Assembly (NCBI GenBank): GCA_030840415.1
Contig: JAVEEO010000367.1
Location: 1-7,558 of the forward strand
DNA from: Pseudonocardiales bacterium
Lineage (GTDB): Bacteria > Actinomycetota > Actinomycetes > Mycobacteriales > Jatrophihabitantaceae
DNA: 7,558 bases
Direction: 5' to 3'
In this document: piece by piece, positions 1 through 5,655 of the stretch
Layout of the letters: each line of letters starts with the position of its first letter
Numbering within the stretch: the stretch's first letter is position 1
Notes under the pieces: model-generated
The model's database searches: none
Told to the model about the DNA's origin: nothing
What the model saw: only the letters and a program-made list of their open reading frames with translations
Translations under genes and position numbers: made by a program

Positions 1-2
1 CC

Positions 3-269
3 AGGTACGGCGGGCTGCGCTCGGCCGGCTTCGACCTGCCGGCCTTCTCCCTCGAACTGTTTCGCAGCCAGCAGCGCCGGCGGATCTTCGCGCCACCGGA
101 TTTCGTGTTCCCGCTGATCTCGCTGCTGATGATCGAGGCCACCATCAAGGACCTGGACCCGCTCACCGACTTCCAGGCGATCGCTCGGCCGATCGTGTCG
201 GACAGCCTGCTGGACGCCGCCGAGGAGGACCCGGCGGCTGCCGAGGAGGACCGGGTGCGTAGCCACTGA
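3..269 (+). CDS. C-terminal fragment, possible AarF/ABC1/UbiB kinase-like protein
   Basis: The frame is open from the left edge and ends at TGA 267-269, giving 88 residues; the gene begins outside the window. The visible tail holds a hydrophobic stretch (FVFPLISLLMIEATI) followed by KDLDPLTDFQAIARPIV and an acidic, Glu/Asp-rich end. The pattern of a hydrophobic helix, then xDLDPxxDF, then a Pro-containing segment resembles the C-terminal region of AarF/ABC1/UbiB proteins, atypical kinases linked to quinone or lipid metabolism. The catalytic lobe is not in view, so this rests on a weak tail match only. Third-position G/C bias supports real coding. It converges with the permease gene ending at 300, with a 30-nt gap in which I see no convincing terminator hairpin. 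Confidence 0.5.
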   Translation, partial: RYGGLRSAGFDLPAFSLELFRSQQRRRIFAPPDFVFPLISLLMIEATIKDLDPLTDFQAIARPIVSDSLLDAAEEDPAAAEEDRVRSH

Positions 270-299
270 CCGAGGTGGCCGAACCAGGCCGCAGAGCAT

Positions 300-1112
300 C
301 TAGAACCGGCTGGACGCGGCGTCGTCGCCGAGGCGCTGTGCCAACCAGACCGGCAGTACCGCGAGCGCGATCAGCACGGCGGCGACCACGTTGACCACCG
401 GCGCCTGATTGGGCCGGAACAGGTTGCCGAAGATCCACAGCGGCAACGTCTGCACGGCGGGCCCGGAGGTGAAGGTGGTCACCACGATCTCGTCGAAGCT
501 GAGGCCGAACGCCAGCAGCGCACCGGCCAGCAGGGCCCCGCGCAGCGCCGGGAAGGTGACCAGCCGGAAGGTCTGCCAGCCGGTCGCGCCCAGGTCGGCC
601 GAGGCCTCCTCGAGCGACCCGCTCATCCGCCGCAGTCGGGCCTGGACGTTGTTGTAGACGATCACGATGCAGAAGGTCGCATGGCCGATGATCACTGTGG
701 TCAGGCCGAATCCGATGCCGAGCGGGTCCAGGACATGGGTGAACGCCGCGTTCAGCGCCAGACCGGTCACGATGCCCGGCAACGCGATCGGCAGCACCAC
801 CAGAAAGCTGATCGTGGACCGGCCGAAGAAGTCGAAGCGCTGCACCGCGAACGCCGCCATCGTCCCCAGCACCAACGCCACCGCTGTCGCGCCGAGGCCG
901 GCCCGGATCGAGGTGCCGAGCGCGTGCAACGCTCCCTCGCTGTGCGCCGCGGCGCTCCACCACCTCAGGGTGAAACCGGCGGGCGGGAAGGAAAAGGTCC
1001 GCGACCGGTTGAAGGCGTTGAGCACGATAAGGATCAGTGGGACGTAGAGGAACGCCAGCCCCAGAAAGGTGAGCGCCGCCAGCACCCGGCGAACCCGGCT
1101 CGAGAGGTACAT
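300..1112 (-). CDS. ABC transporter permease (polyamine type, PotC/YdcV-like)
   Basis: A 270-residue inner-membrane permease, the usual length for a PotC/YdcV-type subunit of a binding-protein-dependent importer. About six hydrophobic segments are visible (near residues 11-31, 68-90, 101-121, 138-154, 192-212 and 238-257). The cytoplasmic coupling motif (EAA loop) lies at about 169-190 (EEASADLGA, then FRLVTFPAL) and is the part that contacts the ATPase. The downstream SFDEIVVTTF segment is typical of this subclass. The ATG at 1110-1112 shares one base with the TGA of the upstream permease (TGATG), so translation is very probably coupled; no strong ribosome site is seen. A longer reading reaching 1604 exists but would run inside the other permease gene and is rejected. 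It is the last gene of the importer operon. Polyamine specificity is inferred from the binding protein. Confidence 0.9.
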   Translation of the reverse strand: MYLSSRVRRVLAALTFLGLAFLYVPLILIVLNAFNRSRTFSFPPAGFTLRWWSAAAHSEGALHALGTSIRAGLGATAVALVLGTMAAFAVQRFDFFGRSTISFLVVLPIALPGIVTGLALNAAFTHVLDPLGIGFGLTTVIIGHATFCIVIVYNNVQARLRRMSGSLEEASADLGATGWQTFRLVTFPALRGALLAGALLAFGLSFDEIVVTTFTSGPAVQTLPLWIFGNLFRPNQAPVVNVVAAVLIALAVLPVWLAQRLGDDAASSRF

Positions 1113-2035
1113 CAGATGTTGTCCAGGGCACCGGTACGCCGCATCAGCAGCAGGTACAGCACGATCGCGATCAGCGGCACGGTGGCCAGTGCCGCGGCCA
1201 GTGGCTGATTGTTGGCCGTGACCAGTTGACCGTAGATCACGTTGGCCAGCAACTGGGTCTTGCCACCGACGATGCCCACCGCGATGTAGTCGCCCAGCGT
1301 GAGCGAGAAGGTGAAGATCGAGCCGGCCGCAACTGCCGGGAACACCATCGGCAGCAGGACGGAGCGAACGGTACGGCCGGCTCCGGCGCCCAGGTCGGCA
1401 CTGGCCTCGAAGAGCGAACGGGGCACCCGTTCGAAGCCGGCGAAGACCGGGATCACCATGTAGGGCAGCCACAGGTAGGCGAGGGTGATGACGGTGGCGG
1501 TCAAGCCGTAGCCCGGCGTGTGGCCACCGGTCAGCCAGCTCACCGGCCCGTTCGGTGCCAGCAGGCTGCGCCAGGCGTACGCCTTCACCAGGTAGCTCGC
1601 CCACAACGGGGTCAGCACTGCGACCAGCAGCACCTTGCGCAGCCGCGGACCGGCCACCTTGCTGAGGTAGAACGCCATCGGAAAGGCCAGGAGCACGTCG
1701 AGGAGGGTGACGACGAGCGCGACCGTAATGGTCCGCAGCGTCACCGTCCGGTACAGCGACTGGGTGTAGACCTCACGCAGGTTGTCGAGGCGGTAGGTGT
1801 GCGTGATGTTGCCGGTGAAGAAGTCGGTGCTCCAGAGCGCGGACAGCAGCAGCACCGCGATCGAACCGAGGTAGGCCAGCACGAGCCACAGCATCGGTGC
1901 GCCCAGCAGCATCGCCAACCGGGTCTTGCGCTTGGCCGAGAAGAAGGCCGACACCGCTCCCCGCCGGTCATGCGGTGCGGGCACTACCGAGGGGACGAGG
2001 GTCAGCTCTTGATCTGTTGCCACTTGTCCACCCAT
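1112..2035 (-). CDS. ABC transporter permease (polyamine type, PotB/YdcU-like)
   Basis: The first of two permeases of the importer, 307 residues from the chosen ATG. An N-terminal cytoplasmic stretch of about 40 residues is followed by roughly six membrane segments (near 42-68, 102-122, 134-150, 178-198, 233-255 and 281-298). The EAA coupling loop is at about 210-234 (EASADLGAGAG, then LLPMVFPA), followed by TLGDYIAVGIVGG, characteristic of PotB/YdcU-type subunits. The start is uncertain. The ATG at 2035 overlaps the binding-protein gene by 34 nt and has only a weak ACGGA upstream. A GTG at 1984 would leave a 17-nt gap but has no good ribosome site either, and an ATG at 2080 would overlap more deeply. 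All options add only poorly conserved N-terminal residues. It forms a heteromeric channel with the permease encoded just downstream, to which it is joined by a TGATG overlap. Confidence 0.87.
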   Translation of the reverse strand: MGGQVATDQELTLVPSVVPAPHDRRGAVSAFFSAKRKTRLAMLLGAPMLWLVLAYLGSIAVLLLSALWSTDFFTGNITHTYRLDNLREVYTQSLYRTVTLRTITVALVVTLLDVLLAFPMAFYLSKVAGPRLRKVLLVAVLTPLWASYLVKAYAWRSLLAPNGPVSWLTGGHTPGYGLTATVITLAYLWLPYMVIPVFAGFERVPRSLFEASADLGAGAGRTVRSVLLPMVFPAVAAGSIFTFSLTLGDYIAVGIVGGKTQLLANVIYGQLVTANNQPLAAALATVPLIAIVLYLLLMRRTGALDNI

Positions 2036-3210
2036 TGCGCGTAGTCCGTGCAGTCGTCCTTTCCGCTGTTGTCGACGCACTGCTTCTGGGGCGTTGTCCA
2101 GTAGTGGATCTTCGCCGCGTACGCCGCGTCGAGGGCGTGGTAGGTGTCGCAGAACGACTTGTCGCTGGTGTGCTGGCAGGCCGCCGTTTGGGCCGGCGCC
2201 TCACCGAAGTACTCGGCGACCTGGGCGTTCACCTCGGGCGAGACGATGTAGTTCATCCACTGGTACATGCAGTTGGGGTGCTTGGCCTTGGACGAGATCA
2301 TCCAGGTGTCGGACCAGCCGGTGGCGCCCTCCTTCGGCAGCACGGTCTTGACCTTGGTCTTGCCGTCGGCGTTGATGGTGTTGGCGATGACCTGCCAGGT
2401 GGTGCCCACCACCGAGGTGCCGGACTCGAAAGCTTGCACCGCCTTGGTGTAGTCGGCCCAGTACTCGCCGATATCGGCCTTCTGCTGCTTGAGCAACGAC
2501 ACCGCCGCGTCGAGCTGGGCGGAGGTGAGCGCGTAGGGATCCTTGATGCCCAGCGACGGCTGGGTGGCCATCAGGTAGAGCGCCGCGTCGGCGATGTAGA
2601 TCGGGGAGTCATAGGCGGTCACCTTGCCCTTGTACTTGTCCGCGTCGCTGAACACCGCGGCCCAGGAGTCCTGCGCACCGGTCACCTTGCTCGGGTTCCA
2701 CATCAGCAGGTTGGCTCCCCAGCCGTGCGGGATGCCATACATCTGGCCGCCGACCGAGTTCCAGTTGCCGTTCTTGAGGAAGCTCGAGACGCTTGCGTAG
2801 TTGGCGACCAGTGAGGTGTTCACCGGCGCGACGTCACCGCCGTAGATCAGCCGCAGGGTGGCATCGCCGGAGGCCGAGACGCCGTCGTACTGGCCGCTCT
2901 TCATCAGCTGGACCATCTCATCGGAGGTATTGCCGATCTTGGCATTGACCTTGCAGCCGGTCTGGGTCTGGAAGGGGTGCACCCAGTCGACCTTCGGATC
3001 GTTGGCGCCGCTCTCGGCGTAGCCGGCCCACACGACGATGTTCAGCGCGCCCTCGCCACTGCCCACCGAGGTAGCCGCCGAGATCTTGGGCGGGGCCAGG
3101 CCCTTGGTGCCCGGCGTCGCGGTCTTGGTCGAGCTGCCACAGGCCACCAGGACCGCGACCGCGCTGATCAGAGCCAGATAGGTCCGGCAGGTACGAAGTG
3201 TTCTTCTCAT
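2002..3210 (-). CDS. Polyamine-type ABC transporter substrate-binding lipoprotein (YdcS-like)
   Basis: A 402-residue extracellular solute-binding lipoprotein. Arginines at the start, a hydrophobic core and the lipobox LVAC (Cys24) mark a type II signal peptide; Cys24 should be lipidated and anchor the protein to the outer face of the membrane. The mature protein begins with a Ser/Thr/Pro-rich linker, then IVVWAGYAESG (about 58-68), DWVHPF and TGCKV, TSDEMVQLM, SASGDATLRL, and the hinge-region AYDSPIYIADAALYLM (about 199-214). This order closely matches E. coli YdcS, a putrescine/spermidine-class binding protein. Six mature cysteines (86, 314, 345, 354, 378, 387) sit at places that I recall as Cys in YdcS relatives and may form disulphides. 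A GAGGAA ribosome site lies 5 nt before the ATG. The gene starts 54 nt after the end of the TOBE remnant and slightly overlaps the permease gene. The exact substrate (putrescine, spermidine, GABA-like or other) is inferred. Confidence 0.9.
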   Translation of the reverse strand: MRRTLRTCRTYLALISAVAVLVACGSSTKTATPGTKGLAPPKISAATSVGSGEGALNIVVWAGYAESGANDPKVDWVHPFQTQTGCKVNAKIGNTSDEMVQLMKSGQYDGVSASGDATLRLIYGGDVAPVNTSLVANYASVSSFLKNGNWNSVGGQMYGIPHGWGANLLMWNPSKVTGAQDSWAAVFSDADKYKGKVTAYDSPIYIADAALYLMATQPSLGIKDPYALTSAQLDAAVSLLKQQKADIGEYWADYTKAVQAFESGTSVVGTTWQVIANTINADGKTKVKTVLPKEGATGWSDTWMISSKAKHPNCMYQWMNYIVSPEVNAQVAEYFGEAPAQTAACQHTSDKSFCDTYHALDAAYAAKIHYWTTPQKQCVDNSGKDDCTDYAQWVDKWQQIKS

Positions 3211-3216
3211 CAGCTG

Positions 3217-3222
3217 TTCCTC
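3217..3222 (-). promoter_or_regulatory. Ribosome binding site of the binding-protein gene
   Basis: On the minus strand GAGGAA stands 6 nt ahead of the ATG at 3208-3210. It is strong enough to allow initiation on its own. That matters here because the upstream ATPase frame stops early, leaving about 320 nt of mRNA that would otherwise be untranslated. Confidence 0.65.
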
Positions 3223-3264
3223 ACTGGGATGCTGGGTGGTGGCTTCCGCTGCTGGGGCGAGCGG

Positions 3265-3531
3265 TCAGGTGTCGATGATGTGCACTGCGGCCCGCTTCCA
3301 GCACAGCAGCACCGGATCACCGCGCCGCACGCCGGTCGTGGTTTCGCTGCTGTTGAGCAGGAGGGCGGTGAGCAGAATGCCGTTTTCGGTCCCGGCCTCG
3401 ATCCGGGTCTCGGCACCGGCGTAGACCACCTCGCGTACCACCGCCTCGACTGTCACCTCGTCGGTTCCGGCAGCCGTTCCTGGTGCCAGCACGCGAATCT
3501 GCTCGGGCCGGATCGAGTAGCAACCGCCCCG
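3265..3531 (-). pseudogene. TOBE-domain remainder of the ABC ATPase, cut off by an in-frame TGA
   Basis: Directly after the ATPase stop codon (TGA, 3532-3534) the same frame stays open for 88 codons and ends at TGA 3265-3267. It begins RGGCYSIRPEQIRV and continues with VEAVVREVVYAGAETRIEA and RRGDPVLLCWKR. SIRPEQIRV and the strand pattern after it are what follows the nucleotide-binding domain in PotA/YdcT-type ATPases: the C-terminal TOBE beta-barrel, which helps dimer contact and regulation. Frame and register are unchanged on both sides of the stop, so a single-base substitution (for example GGA to TGA) explains it, not a frameshift. Nothing else in the segment is broken. Possible fates are a non-translated remnant, stop-codon readthrough, a separate small protein started at the GTG at 3490-3492, or a sequencing error. 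Joined to the ATPase it would make about 362 residues, normal for the family. Confidence 0.8.
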
Positions 3532-4353
3532 TCAGAGGATCGCCTGGGCCGCGGAGCCCCGCAGCAGGTTCGACGTTCCGACGAATTCGGCCACGAACGG
3601 GGTCGCCGGGAACCGGTACACCCGCTGGGCACTGCCCAGCTGTTCGATGCGTCCGTCCCGGAAGACCGCAAGCCGGTCGCAGAGGGTGAGCGCCTCGTCC
3701 TGGTCGTGGGTGACGAAGACGAAGGTGATGCCGACCTCGCGCTGGATCGCCTTCAGCTCCAGTTGCATCTGCTCGCGCAGCTTGAGGTCCAGCGCGCCCA
3801 GCGGCTCGTCGAGCAGCAGCACCCGCGGCCGGTTCACCAGGGCGCGGGCCAGCGCGACCCGCTGCCGCTGGCCACCGGACAGCTGGTGTGGCCGGCGGGC
3901 GCCGAAGCCGGCCAGCCGCACCATGTCCAGAGCCTCGCCGACCCTTCTGAGCCGCTCGGCCTTGGCCACCCGGTGCACCCGCAGCCCGTAGCCGACGTTC
4001 TGCTCCACGCTCATGTGCGGAAAGAGCGCGTAGTCCTGGAAGACGGTGTTGACATCGCGCCGGAAGGGCGGCAGCCGGGTGGCGTCGGTCCCCCCGAGGG
4101 AGATGGTGCCGGCCGTCGGGGTCTCGAACCCGGCGATCATCCGGAGCACGGTCGTCTTGCCCGAGCCCGACGGGCCGAGCATCGCGAAGAACTGTCCGTC
4201 GGCGATGTCGAGATCCAGGCGGTCGACTGCGACGACCGAGCCGAAGGTCTTGCGCAGCCCTCGCAGCGCGATGGCCGGTTCGGCGGACTCCGACTCGGCG
4301 GCCGACGCCGCAACGTTGGTCGAGGTGTCAGCGGAGGTGGGCCCACCGGACAT
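3532..4353 (-). CDS. ABC transporter ATP-binding protein (PotA/YdcT-like), truncated after the nucleotide-binding domain
   Basis: The ATPase subunit that should energise import through the two permeases encoded downstream. From the chosen start it has 273 residues, about 90 fewer than full-length PotA-type ATPases. After a Ser/Thr/Ala-rich leader of about 25 residues come Walker A GPSGSGKT (60-67), the Q-loop in VFQDYALFP (Gln106), signature LSGGQ (158-162), Walker B LLLDEP (Asp182, Glu183), the D-loop GALD and the switch His216 in VTHDQDEA. All catalytic elements are intact. The reading ends at TGA 3532-3534, just past [10 protein letters not shown], where the TOBE domain should begin; that domain follows in the same frame. 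The ATG at 4351-4353 is chosen because GGAGG stands 7 nt upstream. An earlier ATG at 4431 would place the start inside the promoter. The shortened protein might still hydrolyse ATP, but loss of TOBE may change assembly or regulation. Confidence 0.85.
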   Translation of the reverse strand: MSGGPTSADTSTNVAASAAESESAEPAIALRGLRKTFGSVVAVDRLDLDIADGQFFAMLGPSGSGKTTVLRMIAGFETPTAGTISLGGTDATRLPPFRRDVNTVFQDYALFPHMSVEQNVGYGLRVHRVAKAERLRRVGEALDMVRLAGFGARRPHQLSGGQRQRVALARALVNRPRVLLLDEPLGALDLKLREQMQLELKAIQREVGITFVFVTHDQDEALTLCDRLAVFRDGRIEQLGSAQRVYRFPATPFVAEFVGTSNLLRGSAAQAIL

Positions 4354-4360
4354 CTGGTGA

Positions 4361-4365
4361 CCTCC
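4361..4365 (-). promoter_or_regulatory. Ribosome binding site of the ABC ATPase gene
   Basis: GGAGG on the minus strand, 7 nt before the ATG at 4351-4353. It decides the start in favour of this ATG over the in-frame ATG at 4429-4431. Its first two G residues fall inside a possible hairpin arm (GTGTGG, 4364-4369). Confidence 0.75.
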
Positions 4366-4402
4366 ACACCTGTCGATCACGGCGTTGACCGTGTGGGCCC
4401 TC

Positions 4403-4431
4403 AGGATGGTGGAGGCGGGTCGGTGGGTCAA
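4403..4431 (-). promoter_or_regulatory. Promoter of the ABC importer operon
   Basis: On the minus strand a -35 box TTGACC (4426-4431) is followed after exactly 17 nt by a -10 box CATCCT (4403-4408). This is a close fit to housekeeping-sigma promoters of actinobacteria. Transcription would start near 4396 and give a leader of about 43 nt before the ATPase ATG. The leader can form a hairpin between CCACAC (4391-4396) and GTGTGG (4364-4369). The inverted repeat CACGG-6-CCGTG (4378-4393) lies just downstream of the start point and could be an operator. No regulator gene sits beside it. Confidence 0.6.
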
Positions 4432-4539
4432 GCGATCTGTCAGAAGGCGATCGGCGTGTAATGATCACCCGGTGCCTGCTGTCGTTGTCCGAGTGCTGCT
4501 CGGATGCTGTGCCTGCCGAGCCGATCGGCCTTTCGATTG

Positions 4540-5457
4540 ATGCCCGGGAGTGCCGGCGATTTCGAGACCCGGGTACGCAACGAAGCGATGACCTGGCTGA
4601 CGCTACGTACCAACGACGGCGCGAACTCCATCTCGGCCACGGACCTTCTCGATTTCACGATGGACGGCGAGCGCTTCCGGCTGATGGACGCCCAGCGGGG
4701 AATCCGCAAGCCTGCCTCGTTCTCGGCGGCGCTATCGGTACGTACCACCTATACGCCACCGGGACGCGGCCGGCCTTACGACGACCGGATCGGTGATGAC
4801 GGTTTGCTGCGGTACAAATGGCGTGGCGATGATCCCGAGCACGCCGAGAATCGCGCCCTCCGGGCCGCCATGAACCTCGAACTGCCGTTGATCTGGTTCT
4901 TCGGTGTCGGCCTGGCCAGGTACCAACCGATCTTTCCCGTCTTCCTGCTCGCCGAGGATCCCTCGCGGCAGGAGTTCGTGATCGATCCGGATGTCGCCCG
5001 CGGACTGGTGAGCGTCGGCAGCCAGACCGAGGAGACACTGCGTCGTTACATTGTTCGCGAAACCAAGCAGCGGCTGCATCAACCGGTCTTTCGAGCGGTA
5101 GTGCTGCGGGCCTATCAGACGCGGTGTGCGGTGTGCCGGCTGGGGCACTCCGAGCTGTTGGATGCCGCTCACATCGTCGCTGACCGTGAGGAAGGCGGCA
5201 TTGCCTCGGTTCGCAACGGAATGGCGATGTGCAAGATCCATCATGCCGCCTATGACCGGCACATACTCGGCGTCCGGCCCGATCTCGTGGTGGAGATCCG
5301 TCCCGACTTGCTCGAGGAGATAGACGGACCCATGCTGCAGTACGGCCTGAAGGAACGCCACGGCCAGCGGCTGCTGTCGTTGCCCCACTCGCGCCTGGAG
5401 CGGCCGGATCCGGCGCTGCTGGAGGCCAGCTACGCGCAATTCAGATCAGCCGGCTGA
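4540..5457 (+). CDS. Stand-alone HNH endonuclease family protein
   Basis: A 305-residue protein of an HNH endonuclease family that I recognise as common in actinobacteria. The C-terminal third (about 190-250) holds the nuclease: Cys196-x2-Cys199, DAAHI with His211, Asn226, and Cys231-x2-His234 followed by His235 and AYDRHILG. The Cys pair and Cys231/His234 probably bind zinc; His211, Asn226 and a following His form the HNH catalytic set. The N-terminal part (about 1-150) contains FRLMDAQRGIRKP, LSVRTTYTPP, LLRYKWRG and LPLIWFFGV. It is probably a DNA- or modified-base-recognition domain, reminiscent of restriction-type HNH proteins, but its fold cannot be confirmed by eye. Start: homologues as I recall them begin near the FETRVR segment, so the ATG at 4540 is preferred over the ATG at 4504; neither has a clear ribosome site. 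It is transcribed divergently from the importer. A role in DNA restriction or phage defence is inference. Confidence 0.85.
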   Translation: MPGSAGDFETRVRNEAMTWLTLRTNDGANSISATDLLDFTMDGERFRLMDAQRGIRKPASFSAALSVRTTYTPPGRGRPYDDRIGDDGLLRYKWRGDDPEHAENRALRAAMNLELPLIWFFGVGLARYQPIFPVFLLAEDPSRQEFVIDPDVARGLVSVGSQTEETLRRYIVRETKQRLHQPVFRAVVLRAYQTRCAVCRLGHSELLDAAHIVADREEGGIASVRNGMAMCKIHHAAYDRHILGVRPDLVVEIRPDLLEEIDGPMLQYGLKERHGQRLLSLPHSRLERPDPALLEASYAQFRSAG

Positions 5458-5541
5458 GGCCGTCTGGCACCTCGTGAGGCTCCGCGAGCTCTACGCCTCG
5501 GCGGATGGGCCTGAAGCTGCACGTAGACCCGGAACACAGGG

Positions 5542-5615
5542 TGGCCAGGGGCAGGATCGAACTGCCGACCTACCGCTTTTCAGGCGGTCGCTCGTACCAA
5601 CTGAGCTACCTGGCC
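5542..5615 (-). tRNA. tRNA-Phe (GAA)
   Basis: A full 74-nt cloverleaf reads on the minus strand. The acceptor stem is GGCCAGG/CCTGGCC with discriminator A, and the D arm starts GCTC. The anticodon stem ACCGC/GCGGT carries loop CTGAAAA, so the anticodon is GAA (Phe). The T arm is GGCAG-TTCGATC-CTGCC. The 3' CCA is not encoded. The gene lies 37 nt downstream of the chelatase stop codon, with a -10-like box overlapping that stop. Its 3' end faces the HNH gene, 84 nt away; no clear terminator is visible there. Confidence 0.96.
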
Positions 5616-5622
5616 GTGCACC

Positions 5623-5639
5623 CGCGGATGCGATCCGCG
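5623..5639 (-). other. Perfect hairpin in the tRNA-Phe 5' leader
   Basis: A 7-bp perfect inverted repeat (CGCGGAT / ATCCGCG) with a 3-nt loop sits 7 nt upstream of the mature 5' end of tRNA-Phe. It has no following T-run, so it is unlikely to be a terminator. It may stabilise the precursor or help 5' processing. Confidence 0.45.
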
Positions 5640-5649
5640 AGCGTCCGGA

Positions 5650-5655
5650 AGTCTA
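5650..5655 (-). promoter_or_regulatory. Possible -10 box for tRNA-Phe
   Basis: The minus strand reads TAGACT, a consensus-like TAnnnT box identical to the one before tRNA-Glu. It overlaps the chelatase stop codon TAG (5653-5655). A start point near 5643 would give a leader of about 28 nt. No recognisable -35 box lies 16-18 nt upstream, so readthrough from the chelatase gene is an alternative. Confidence 0.4.

Noticed and set aside
270..299. Bidirectional terminator between the convergent genes ending at 269 and 300
   Set aside because: Only 4-bp GGCC self-complementary pairs are present, with no T-run on either strand.
1113..1604. Upstream extension of the second permease into the first permease gene
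   Set aside because: The extra residues are Arg/His/Gly-rich with no membrane segments, and the true start is fixed by the TGATG coupling at 1110-1114.
3532..3534. TGA as a selenocysteine codon in the ATPase
   Set aside because: The site is an inter-domain linker with no redox role. As I recall the family does not carry Cys there, and no selenocysteine insertion hairpin is evident just downstream.
2977..4461. Long plus-strand open frame antisense to the ABC ATPase and binding-protein genes
   Set aside because: It lies opposite well-recognised domains, crosses two genes and the promoter, and its translation is low-complexity His/Arg/Gly-rich. This is a typical shadow of GC-rich coding on the other strand.
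4504..4539. Earlier ATG start for the HNH gene
   Set aside because: The 12 extra residues do not resemble the family start as I recall it, and no ribosome site precedes that ATG. It remains possible.
4913..4920. Eight-base match (TGGCCAGG) to the tRNA-Phe 3' end inside the HNH gene, as a possible attachment-site duplicate
   Set aside because: It is too short, lies within conserved coding sequence, and no integrase gene is present. The HNH gene is not shown to be on an island.
5458..5541. Terminator between the HNH gene and tRNA-Phe
   Set aside because: Only a 4-bp CCTC/GAGG and a 5-bp GAGGC/GCCTC pairing with a long loop are visible, without a T-run.
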